Of a stretch of DNA of 55,357 nt, positions 1 through 10,600 are shown piece after piece (position 1 is the first letter of the stretch; every line of letters starts with the position of its first letter). The notes below the pieces were generated by a model. It saw only the letters and a list, made by a program, of their open reading frames with translations. It was not told the origin of the DNA and searched no databases. The DNA lies in contig MU657202.1 in NCBI GenBank assembly GCA_026770575.1, positions 231,652 to 287,008 on the forward strand, given 5' to 3'. This DNA is from Pelagophyceae sp. CCMP2097. Its lineage: Eukaryota; Sar; Pelagophyceae. The position numbers and the translations under genes are program-made.

Positions 1-812
1 GGAGCTCGAAATTGGGAATATGTTAGGAAAGTAAGATTCCAGTTGGGGCACTTCCGCAAAAGCCGATTCTAATTAGGAAGTCCTTCCCCCTATTGGATTC
101 AGGATTCCCTATTGGATTCCAACCTTCTTCTGAACTTTTCCCCACTTTTGAAGCTCTTGGATTGGTGCAAAATGCTTTTCTGAGCAAATTGCATTTTCAA
201 GCCCCCCTCATTGGCCATTACGAATCCAATAGGGAGCAGAATCCAATAGGGGGAGGGGCTTCCTATGGCAGGAACTTCCTGATAATGCAATAGATCTATG
301 GTCTTTGGAAAATTTCGGAGGCGCCTCAACCTCCCAGCGAATTAAGCAGCGCAACCCCGCGGTCCGGACACACGGCCCTCTGAAACAATCAGAAAATAAT
401 CGCCTAAAAAAAGTCGTTTAAATCGACTTTTGTTCTGGTGCAAAATCCGGAACTGGCAAAACTGCGACTCTACGGCCGATGGAGCAAAACTTTTTGGACC
501 GGGCCCGAGTGGACCCCGCCGGGCGTCGACCTACCCCGTTGCCACGCCGTAGCCGCGCCCGCCGTGGCACGACACGAGCACGGGTTATGCTCTGTTTTAG
601 AACAATGTATCAGCTGTCAAATTTCGAAGCTTCCGTGTTGTCATGAAAACATGCGTGTATACGTGTTTAAGGTCATGTTTCGCTTTGGAACTTTCAAGAG
701 TAGCAATACAACCCAGGAGAATTTTCAGAAGTTCTGAGGAAGAATTTCTAACGTCAGTTTTAACTCAAGGGACCCTACTTGCCTTCAAATTGGAGCGCCG
801 CGCGCCGAGGAT
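1..812. other. Non-coding 5' flank
   Basis: I see no convincing coding region here. Short open frames lack family motifs and the composition is more AT-rich than the genes. The stretch holds one inverted repeat (75-264) and ends just upstream of the signal-peptide ATG at 813. Confidence 0.6.
75..264. repeat. Inverted repeat with TATTGGATTC arms
   Basis: The left arm (75-120) carries the decamer TATTGGATTC twice. The right arm (222-264) carries its complement GAATCCAATA twice with nearly the same spacing, so the ends can pair over about 43 bases around a loop of about 100 bases. This resembles a small non-autonomous element or a foldback repeat. I saw no clear target-site duplication. Confidence 0.5.
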
Positions 813-3800
813 ATGGTATCGCCCGCGTTTCTGCGCGCCCTCGCGCTGCTCGTTTCCGGCGCGCGCGCCGAGGTCTTTACGAAGTGCGCGGTGCGGCGCG
901 CGGCGACGCACTTCCTGGTCAACGGCACCGTGGACCGCCTCGCAAACGCCGATGCCGTCTGCGCCACGGGCGCGACGCTCACTGCCCAGCTCAACGACAT
1001 GGTCTCGATGGCCTACGCCCCGTACGGCGCCGTCCACTACTTTCCGACGGACTCGGCCGATGGAAAGGAGTCCGTACTCGAGGGCGTAGTCGACTTCGCA
1101 GGTACGAAAAGTCTTTAGTAGTACGAAGGACGCCGCCGGGCCGCGTGGCCCATCGAAGACGTAGGTTCCGAATCGATTTTGCGGGATTCAGACGTGGCAG
1201 CCTCCCCATACATGAGACAGTACCCGGCGGCGGCAGCCGCCATCGTGCCCGTCGTCCACCTCCCCTTGCTCGACGCGGCGGGCGCGCGCCTCGTCGTCGA
1301 CCGCGAAACGCTGCCGGCGATCTTCATGGGAGACATCTTCGAGTGGACGGACCCGCGGCTGCTGGCGCTGCAGGTGAGCATACCCCGCGGGAGACGACGC
1401 GCCGCCGACGCGCGGGATTAGGGCGACGAAACGCGCGCTATTCTGCTGCAGATGCCCGACGCGACGATCCGCGTCGTCGTTCGAGACGACGCCAGCGGCT
1501 CCACGGAGATCTTTTCCGCGTGGCCCATCGAAGACGTAGGTTCCGAATCGATTTTGCGGGATTCAGAAGTGGCAGCCTCCCCAGACAAAAGGCTCTATCC
1601 ATTTTCTCCGACGACTTCGAGGCGCGCGTCGGCGGCAACGACGTCCTGGACTGGTGCGAGGACGGCATGGAGCTTTTGGAGTGCGTCGGCGAGACGTATA
1701 CGAACGGCGTCTGCGACTCGAACCCGGACAAGGTCAACTGCTTCGGTAGCAAGGTGCGTCTCCGCACGTCTTCCCCGCGGGGTGGTGTCCGGGTCCGCGT
1801 GCTCGAGGTCGATGCCTAGGGCGAGTGCGAGGGCGTCTCGTGGCTGCGGGGTTCGGGCTTCAAGTCGAGCGGCACCGTGACCTGCGCCAAGGCCGCGCAC
1901 GGCGGCCGGCGCTGGTCGTACACGCGCGGCGCCGGCACGGTCGGCGTCATCGCGGCGGTGCAGTCTCTAGAGGGCAGCATCGGGTACAGCGTCCTCGCGG
2001 ACGTTTCCGGCGACGGCCTTCGACAGGCCTTGTTCCTGAATAAAGCAGGCGAAGTGGTCTAGGCGAATACGGCCACCGTCTCGGCGACTCTGCTCGAGCT
2101 GAGCGTGTTCATCGACATCCGCGGGAACTGCAACTTGAACGACGCCTCTTCCAAGTTCGCCTATCCCATGGTCGGTTTTACGTACATGATGATGCCATGA
2201 TGCACTCTGGAGTCCTCGCCGGCGTCAACTACATGAATTCGGCGCCGGACATGTTCGCCTGCGCCACGCGGTTGAACACGGTGACGTTCCTGGAATGGTG
2301 GTACACGTCGCAGTCCCTCCTCGTCATGGCGCCACCCTGCGTCGGAAGTCTCCGGAAACTAGAGTCGGATCCGGACGCGAAACCGTCCGCTTTAGATGAC
2401 GACGCGCGGCTACACGCCGCTGCCCGACTTCATCATGTCTGGCGTGCTGCGCATCCTGATATCAGAACTCTCCTGCCTCGACGAAGACACGGGCCTGCCC
2501 CGCTTAGTCAAGGAGCGTACGGAGACAAAGGTCACGAAGAAGGGCACCCTCTATGCCGTCGAGCTGGCCGTCAAGCCGCTCGTCGGCGTCACGGCCGTCT
2601 ACCTGGAGCACGACCCCGCCGTCGTCTGGAAAGTCGCCCAAGCGGCCAACGACGCCGCGCTGGCGCGCGGATACGACACGGGCCTCGGCATCGCCGCCGT
2701 CTTCTCCGTGAATGCCCCCCAGGCCCCGGCCTTCTTCGCGGCGCCGTTCTTCACCGCGGGCGTCGGGGCGCAGTACCACCTCGGCTCGACCGACGACCTC
2801 TCGCTGACTCACGCCGAGCTATCGGCCATCTACACGTGCAATATCAAGACCTGGGCCGAGCTGCGGCCCGACCTACCCGCGGCGCCCATCCAGCTCGTGG
2901 TCCGGACCGACGCGTGCGACACGAACGAGGTCTTCACGGCCGCGCTCGCTTGGCATGTGCCCTCGTTCGCGCAGGCCTTCGGTACGACGCGGACGCTGGA
3001 CGCGGCGCAGATGCGCTTGAAAGGCTGCACCGTCGTCGCCGAGGTGACGAGCGAGGCGCAGGTCGAGTCGGCGGTGCTGTTCTACGACGGGGCGCTCGGC
3101 ATGTGGACAGAGTCCAAAAAGTCAACCACCGACCGCGCCGGGTTCCGCGCAGCGGACACGGTCCTCGTCCTCGACGCGGATTCGCTCCGCGCCTGCGAGG
3201 CCGGGTCCGCGGTCACCTTTGGCAGCAAAGCGAACGGTTTTTCATCGACCGTCTACGACGGAAATTTATTATAAATGAGGTTTAGGTTTTTCTTAATGAG
3301 GTTTAAGCTTTTAACGGGATTTGAGATGAGGTTTTATCATTTCTTAATGAGGATCGCTGCTGCGGCTTCCTGGGCCCGGGCAAGTAGGGCGCCGCGTCAT
3401 CCAGGCCGCCGCCGCGGCTGGGCACCGCCCAATCCCGCGCTCCAAAAATCGTCGCCGGCCGCACTCCTCGCCTCCGAAATGCGGCGGCCTCCTGGGCGCC
3501 GAGTCGCCATCTCGTCGCCGCAGTGGCGACTGGAATCGGCGCTTAAAGGCTTAAAGTATAAATATCTCGTGCGGTTTACAAAGGACGATGGCATAGGCCG
3601 CAGTGGGGGCCTTGAGGGGGGCTGTATTAAAGGAAGAGGGTGCCTGTGGGCGGTGCTGATTGTAACCTCATTAACGAAGGCCGGCAAACCTCATTTCACC
3701 GATACCTCACCTGAATTCAGGTGAATTCGGCGTCACCTCATTAAGGTAAAGCGTAACCTCATTTGGAACAATTTCTCGTCTACGACCTGTCTCCTCGTTC

Positions 3801-5594
3801 GTCGGCATCGGCGGACTGCTGGCCCTACGCGCGGTCCTACTCGATGGTCATATCCGAGTCGCTGCTGGGGCCGGCGCAGTGCACGCCCGAGGACGAACTG
3901 AGCCGCGATGGGGCTTCGCCGGCGTTGGAGATGATGCGTTGGATCTTCGCTGGCACGACCTTTGACGCTTTCGATTCGCTGCTCTTCGCTTCGCCGTCGA
4001 GCCTGGACCGGGCGCGCGTGCTGGCGGTCCTCGACTTGTTCCCGCTGCAGTATTGCAACCCGCCGTCGAAAAAGGCCGCACTCCATAGCATCACGGTCAT
4101 CATCGCCGCCTGCCTCTCCGCCTGCGGCTTCTTCGTCTGCGCCGTGATGGGTGCCATGCAGCTGCAGCGGCGTCGGTTGGCGAAGATGCTCGCCCAGGCG
4201 CAGGTCAAGCTGCCCGAGAACGTGCAAGAGGTCCTCGACAAAGTCTGGGCCACCATCCGAGAAAAGGACGGTGGAGCATGTGCCGACTACATCCCCGAAC
4301 TCGCAACCGCCGACCCGACGCCCTTTGCAATCGTGCTCTGCGGCGTTCAAACAGGCGCGCTCTACGAGACGGGCGACGCCACTGGCACCAAGCGCTTCAC
4401 GCTGCAGTCGGCGTGCAAGCCTTTGCTCTATTGCCTCGCCCTCGAGGACAACGGCCAGGAGGCCGTCGACTTGAAGGTCGGCTCCGAGCCGACGGGCGGG
4501 CCTTTCAACGTCGTCTCCTTTGACACGCAGGGCCGGCCGTACAACCCGTACGTGAACGTGTGAAGCCGGCGTGATTTATTCAACCTTTGCCCAAACTTTT
4601 TGAACGCCGAGAAGGGATGCACGCTGAGAGAGGATGTCCTCTCTTCGGCCGGGATGCGCTTGTCGTTTTGAGAGGATTTGGCCTTTGCAAACGCGACGTT
4701 GTAGGCGGGCGCAATCTGCACCACGGGCCTCGTCGCCGGCGCGTCGGCCGAGGAGCGCTTCCGGCGCACCTCGTCGCTGTTCAACGCCATGTCGCTCGGC
4801 GCGCAGTGCGGCACGAGCCTCGACGTATCCGTCTACGACAGCGAGATGGACACCAACGCCAACAATCAGACCATCGTCAACGAGGCTTTGAAGCGCGGCC
4901 TCATCGCCTCCGGCCAGGGCCAGGTGGCGCTCGAGGCATATACCATGGCCTGCTCTTTATCGGTGGACTGCCGCGAGGTCGCCTGCGCGCTGCCACGCTC
5001 GCGAACAACGGCGTCAACCCGCAGACGGGCGAGGCGGTGCTGCCCGAATGGGTCGTCAACCGGACGGTGTCGACGATGATGACGTGCGGCATGTACAACG
5101 GAGCCGGCGCCTGGATGGTCGAGGTGGGCATCCCGGCTAGTAAGTCGGGGGTCGGCGGCGTCATTATGTGCGTCGTGCCCGGCATCTGCGGCTTCGCCGC
5201 ATTCTCGCCGCGGCTCGACCAGAACGGCAACTCGACGCGCGGCGTCCTCGTGGCGCGCGAGTTGTCCGACGTCCTCTCGCTGCACGTGCTGCACAAGGGC
5301 GGCGAGGGCGGGCCGTCGAAGGACAAGGCGCCGTCGAAGAACGAGGCGCCGTCGGGCGGCGACGCGTCGACCAATGCGCCCGTCGTCGCCGTAACGGCCG
5401 ACGACGTCACCCGCTCTCAGGCGCGGCCCTGGACCATGTGGTCCGAGTCCCGGAAGGCCCGCGTCCACGTCCTCCAACAAGGTGGCGGCACGCCCGCGGG
5501 CGGCAAGCCGAAGAAGGCGCCGCCCGCCGGCCCCGCGGCGGCGACGGTCAAGATCATCGCCATCGCCGCCAAAGCCGGCGCGCGCGCCGATTAG
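813..5594 (+). CDS. Tandem PstS-like solute-binding domains fused through a TM helix to glutaminase (frame disrupted)
   Basis: Proposed exons are 813-1101, 1192-1373, 1452-1517, 1592-1753, 1820-2322, 2396-3259, 3787-4557 and 4705-5594. The protein opens with a signal peptide (MVSPAFLRALALLVSGARA). A first PstS-like binding domain follows (VVRDDASGSTEIF, FLNKAGEVV, YPMVGFTYM), then a second (LTHAELSAIY, IQLVVRTD, DCWPYARSY). A hydrophobic helix (HSITVIIAACLSACGFFVCAV) leads into a glutaminase domain (EC 3.5.1.2). That domain has the SxxK catalytic pair in LQSACK, then NAGAI, MMTCGMYNGAG, SKSGVGG and GNSTRG, and a Pro/Lys-rich tail. Glutaminase hydrolyses glutamine to glutamate and ammonia. The topology suggests binding domains outside and the enzyme inside. 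The frame is broken in three places: an in-frame TAG at 2060, an 8-bp tandem duplication near 2188-2203, and a one-base loss near 4993. A 517-bp element sits at 3260-3776. The domain calls are firm; the gene may be a pseudogene or contain assembly errors. Confidence 0.72.
1141..1208 (+). repeat. 68-bp block shared with 1516-1583 (copy 1)
   Basis: This block runs from CCGCGTGGCCCATCG to GCAGCCTCCCCA. It differs from the second copy only at one base (C versus A in GACGTGG/GAAGTGG). It covers the 3' half of intron 1 of the glutaminase fusion and the first 17 bases of the next exon. Confidence 0.85.
1516..1583 (+). repeat. 68-bp block shared with 1141-1208 (copy 2)
   Basis: This is the second copy of the 68-bp block and covers nearly all of the inferred 74-nt intron 3 (1518-1591) of the same gene. 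Removing 1518-1591 restores the binding-protein motif EIFSALSIFSDDF, which supports its being an intron. That intron would have a GC donor. Confidence 0.8.
3260..3776. mobile_element. Introner-like / MITE-like element with TIRs and a 10-bp target duplication
   Basis: The sequence CGTCTACGAC occurs directly before the element (3250-3259) and directly after it (3777-3786). The ends are imperfect inverted repeats: the left end reads GGAAATTTATTATAAATGAGG, and the right end on the other strand reads GAGAAATT, GTTCC, AAATGAGG. TTAATGAGG motifs recur below both ends in opposite orientation. No transposase frame is present. Precise removal with one target copy joins the codons of STVYD to LSPRSS in frame, so the host gene was intact before insertion. 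No clean GT-AG pair exists at the element borders, so whether it splices out is unknown. Confidence 0.78.
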
Positions 5595-6325
5595 GGCCCC
5601 GCAGGGGCCGAGTCCTATTACTATCTAAGCGCCTCCATTGCGAAAAGGCGTCGCAACGGTTTCCTGCTTCACTTTCGCGGCGCGGGCGGAATGCGGGCGT
5701 CGCCGGTGGCCGGCGAGCTGATTATGACGATTCGCCGCTCGCGCGCATCGAGTCCGACGCGATCGCTTCGTTTTTGAATTTAACATTTTTCACATTTTTC
5801 ACAGCTGTTGTTAGAAATTATTAAATAAACGCTTTCAAAGCCAGTTATTTATTTGAAAATGGTGAAATTGTTAGGAAATGCGGTTACTAAATTTTATTGC
5901 GGCTGAAAATGGTAATTGCAACAACAACGTAGTTTCAACGGACGGCGATGCAGCGGCTGCGTCACAGCGAAACAGACCAGCATTAGAACGAGTGGCCGCT
6001 GCGCGGCGTTTTCTTGCCGGCGGGGCGTCCATGAAAAATTTAAAGGCTGTCGAAGCGTCGCGTCGGGTCGTCAAAGCTCCGCGAGACCTCGAACGGGCCG
6101 GCGCGCGAGACGCCGGGGCAAAAGTCGGCGCGGCGCTCAAAAAAGTGCACCAGTCTTGGAGAAAATGAAAGAACCGCACGCACGCCCATTCTTCTTGAGT
6201 GTTCGGGCTCAGCTGATCAGGCTCGCACTGGCAGAGTCGCAGTGCCTTCGCACGAGGCCGGTTCCGAGGCCTCTTGCTCGGCGTTGACGACGGCGCGGCA
6301 TCCGGTTCTGTTCGGGCGCGGCGCC
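5595..6325. other. Intergenic, AT-rich core
   Basis: No gene is recognised. The part from about 5770 to 5900 is clearly AT-rich for this window. Short frames at 5878-6168 have no family features. Confidence 0.5.
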
Positions 6326-7369
6326 ATGATGGCGCTGGGCCCGCGCGGCGTCCGTCGCGCGTTTCTGTTCTCGCTCACGACGACGAGTACGGGCGCGCTC
6401 CTCTCGGGCCACTCTGCGCAGACAAGGGCCATATGTACGTTCCTGTGCTGCCGTATGGGCCCACCAGACTTCTCCGCTAGGCGCGGCGGAGCGCGGGTTC
6501 TTCTCGAATTCCGATAAACCTGATGGCGAGGAGCTGGCGCGGCTGCGGAAAGAGAACGAACGGCTCCAGAAGGTGCGTCCCGCGCCGCCGCGGCCGCGCA
6601 CATCGTTCTCCACGACGCGCCGGTCATCTGGACATCCATCGAGCCTTTCCTGCCGCGCTAGGAGCTGCGCCAGCGCGACGCGCCGCTCGAGGGTTTCTTC
6701 GGCGGTTCGCGCGATTCGCCCGAGCGCGGCGACGGCGGCGACAAGCCGGGCTTTTTCGCCGGCGTGAAGAAGTTTCTGGGCTTCGAGCCCAAGCCCGTGG
6801 ACCCGGTGACGCGCGAGCTGGACAAGGCGTTTGAGGGGACTGGGATGATGGGTGGGTTGATCAAGTCGGTGTTCAAAGGGATGCTCAGGATGGTGGGCAA
6901 TGCCATGGCAGAGTCGAAAAGCGACATGGTCCTCGTCACGGAGACGGTCGAGCGCCTGCTGGAGCCCAATCTCGGCGCCGGCGTGAAGTGCGTAGACCCG
7001 GCTCTTTGGCACCGGGACGGGCAATCCTTTTACCGCGGACACAGAATTTCCTTTTACCGCGGGCGTCAGGTGCGACTCGCCCATGCAGCAGCAGTACATG
7101 AGCGCCAACGTCAACGGCAAGACGACAAAGCAGATGGCGTTTTCCTGCCGAGCGACGGCCGCGTCGGGCATCAGCGGCGCCGTCCAAGTGCGCGCCCGCA
7201 TCGTCGACGGCGAACCGCTCATCGACAGCCTCATTCTCAACGGCGAGTGCCCTTGCCGCCGTGGGCGAAAAGGACGCGCGATCTAGGCAACGAGGTTTCG
7301 GCATCAAAAGGCAGGGCAGGCAAGGCGTCGCTGCGAGACAATTCCGACGGCAAGATCATCGACGTCTGA
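6326..7369 (+). CDS. Coa1/Tim21-like organellar membrane-associated protein
   Basis: Exons 6326-6434, 6481-6572, 6662-6987, 7070-7242 and 7287-7369 join to 260 residues. The N-terminus (FLFSLTTTSTGALLSG) is a likely organelle targeting or membrane segment. It is followed by a short charged coiled coil (EELARLRKENERLQK) and a conserved block around KFLGFEPKPVDPVTRELDKAF. The C-terminal part (SANVNGKTTKQMAF, SGISGAVQVRARI, GEPLIDSLILNG, IIDV) resembles the cytochrome-oxidase assembly factor Coa1/Tim21 fold, in which Ser-x-Asn-Gly-Lys opens a beta-sheet domain. The last intron must use a GC donor (gcgagt at 7243) to keep frame and give LNGNEVSASKG; the nearby GT gives the wrong phase. The start could also be the ATG at 6329. 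The family assignment is tentative. Confidence 0.55.
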
Positions 7370-7667
7370 ACCCCCTGCGAGTCGCGCCGTGGGAACGTCG
7401 CGAGTCGGCGGATCCTCCCACGCGGGCGACCGATGGCGTCTCTCCCGCTGTGCCACCCCGGTGCCGTAAACGAAACGAGCCGCATGCGGACCCCCTGCTC
7501 GTTTCAGGCCCGGTGTCCGATCGGCCGTGCACGTCGCCGCAGCAAGAGGCGGTCCGGCCGACTCTCGAGAACAGGAGGGCCTTTCGCCGAAAAAGTGACC
7601 GATTTGAATAAATTTTGAATCTCAAACACATCGGCTCGGGCTCGGCGGCGGCCCGCGCTTCTGGGCG

Positions 7668-10600
7668 ATGGCGGCGACGATGCCAAAGGGCATGCTCGAG
7701 GAGCTTTTGCTGGTTTGCACATTTGTGGGGACGAAGCGAGCCGACGACGGCGGCGAGGGCGCGCCGGGGCAGCAAGGGTTTGTCCGGGGCGAGGACTCCA
7801 TCCACTGGTGAGCGGCGTTCGAGGCGCGCGAAAGGGATGCCCTGCCGCAGACACGAGCCCTGTCGAACGCGCCCTCGAGACGCCCTCGTGCGGGGCCATT
7901 CCAAAGAGATGCGGGGCCATTCCAAAGAGAGGCGCCGCGGCGAGATGACCCCGCGCCACTCCAGGCTCCAAGATTTGCAGCGCGCGCTGCGCCGCGACGA
8001 GACTGTAAGTGCGCACGCAGCGCGCGCGCCGACGAAGATGCATTCAAACGACGGGCCTTGCTCCCCGGCAGCGTTTCCCAAGAGTCTCACGCCCCATCGG
8101 TCGCAGGCGGAGAGGGCGGTGCGCGTCACGCTCGGGTCATGGAACGTGCTCCAGACGAAGCTGTGCGTCGTTGGCGGAGGATGCGTTTCTCGGGCGGGTC
8201 AGTCGACGCGCTCCTGTAGGCTGCCCTTGGCCGAGACGAGCCTGTCGGACGCCGGCGAGCTCCGGACTCTTATCAAGATCTTCATCATGATGACCATGCC
8301 CCTCGAGGCGGCGGCGAGGGACGCGCTCTATGCGGCGCCGGACGCCGCCGCCAGCAAAAAGGCGTTGGCCGCGGCGGCAGACGCGGAGGCGCGCGGCGCG
8401 CAGCTTTCCCGGCGCGCGAGACAGGCGCGGCTGCGCGAGGCGGCCGCGGCTTTAGTAAGGCAGCTGTGCGACGCTCGGTTGGCGTTTGCGGCTCGGCCGC
8501 GCGTTTTGCGGGCCGTCGTCGGGTTGCTGCAGGCGCCTTTATCACGAGTTTCCGCGAGGCGCACGGACACAGACCAGGCCGACGTCGAACTGGCTCTAAC
8601 TTTAGTGCGGAACCTCGTCGCGCCGCTGCCTCGAGTAGACGACGCTACCGATGCTGCAGCTGCATCATCGTTGGACGCTTTGATCTACGCGTTGCACAAG
8701 GAGCTCGTCCTCGACTTCGTCTGCGAGTTCGCCGGCGCAATCAACAAGCCGGAGAACGAAGGCTGGAATCTGCTCCTCGTCGAAATCCTGACGCCCATCT
8801 GCTGCGCGCACCCCCCGGAAGCCGTCGCGGCGGCGACGCTCTTGACCGACAAGCCCGCGGACGACGAATCAACGCAGGACGCGCCCGGCGCGCCCTACGA
8901 CGCGGGGGCGCAAAAGCACGGCAAGTCGCGTCTCGGGTCGGCCCTCGGGGCGGCGCTGCAGTTCGGAGCCGCGCCGTTGCTCGGAAACCCGGCGACGGTC
9001 GAGTCGCAGAGGGCAGACGCGCCTCGTGGCCTTGTGGATGCTTGACCCTCGCAATTAGGCGCGAGTCTGCTGCCAAGGCGGAGCAGGCGGCAAGACTCCC
9101 CGCGCGGCACTCTCGCTTCGGGGCGGTCCTGCGCGGCGCTGCGGGCGCGGGCGACACGCCTGGCAAGTTCTACGCCGGCAACCGAGCCGTTGCGGAGGCG
9201 CTCCACGTGGACGGCATCGGCGGCGCCTCCAAGCCGCGCAAGTCGGCCTTTGCCCAGGCCACCGCCATGGCAAAAGTGCGGAAGAAGCGGAAGAAGTTGC
9301 ACGACGACACGGGAAAGCCAGTGTTCAACAGCGACGACTCTGGTGGGTGTCTTTTGACGCGTTCCCCGGTCCCACGCTGACCTTAGGCGACGACGTGGAC
9401 GACGCGCCGCCCGTGCGGTCCGACGAGGTGGTGCGCCTGGCGACGGCCGCGCGGCGCGGGCCGGCGGCGGACCGAGCGCGCTTCGCCGTCGGTCGCTTAG
9501 TCATGAGATTGCAAGCCCACGGCATGTTTGACCTCCTCTCGAGCGTCAAGAACGAGTGCGTTTTCAATCCGAAAACGACGCCAGACGGCAGCGCCGGATG
9601 CGCGACGTTTGAAGGACGTAGGTTGCGCCGCGACTCTTCGCGCGTGCTGCCGCGCGACCGGCACAACCTCTTCGCTTTGACGGAGTTCGTGCTGGCGCTG
9701 CGGCGCGAGCGCGCGGCGAAGCTCGCGGCGAAGCTGGTGAGGGTCGCGAAAGATTGCGCGACGAACGCAAGATTCGACGCCCAGTGGTTCGGCGACTCCT
9801 CGTCGTCGAGCGACCGCGTCGCGTCGACGCTGCGCGGCCTCGAGGAGGAGGCGCTGTTCCCGCGGTCCGTGGCGCGGCTGCTGGACGTGTTCCTGCTTCG
9901 ACTCACTCTGGACGACATTTCACAAAACTTTGCGGAAAAGCGACTCCCGCACGCCGAGCGGAGTACGGCGCTGTACAAGGAGATGCTGCGCGCCCTCGAG
10001 GCTCTGCGCGACGGCGATAAGGCCGCGAGACTGAACCGACGGCAAGTCGTTACGGCGCTCACGAAAGCCGTGGCGGAAGAGGCGACCGACGCGCCCGCCT
10101 TGGACGTCAAACCAAACGACCCCGACGACGACGACTGCCCTACCGCGGTCATCTCGCGCGGCATGCTGGCCAAGCTCTTCGAAGGCGCGGACCCGCTGGA
10201 CCCGCTGCCCGCGCTGCTGCGGAGCTGGAAGCCAGCAAAGCACACCAAACGTGAGTCCCGCTTGATGAAGCACTCTGTGTGTACTCGAGGATCTTTCCTT
10301 GGTGCACCGCACCGAGCTTGCTTGAGGACCAGAGGCGGGCCCTTTGACGGCGCCGAATTTGAGCCTTAAGGCTTCGCGTGCGACGTGGCCGAAGTGGTGC
10401 ACGTGACGACGAAGCTCCTCGAGCCCGCCGTTTCTTCGTTGGACGTCCCGCGCGAGGCGCTGCTGCGCACGGAAGCGTACGTGGCCTACGTGCGGCGCCT
10501 CGCGACGCCCGCGGCGTTGGACTTGTTCGCCGCACTTCTCGAAGCATACCGTGAGGACCCGCCACCCTGTCATGCGCGAAAGACGACCGTTTAGGCGAGA

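Noticed and set aside
2060..2062. TAG read as an amino acid (altered genetic code)
   Set aside because: TAG ends the formamidase (15413-15415) and eL20 (50628-50630) genes at conserved C-termini, so it is a normal stop here.
3260..3776. Autonomous transposon with its own transposase
   Set aside because: Only 517 bp long, with no coding frame of transposase character.
8531..8574. Possible GC-donor intron in Timeless after VVGLLQ
   Set aside because: The unspliced reading (ARRTDTDQADVELALTLVRNL) matches the family pattern R..D...EL.L.L.RN, so it is kept as exon.
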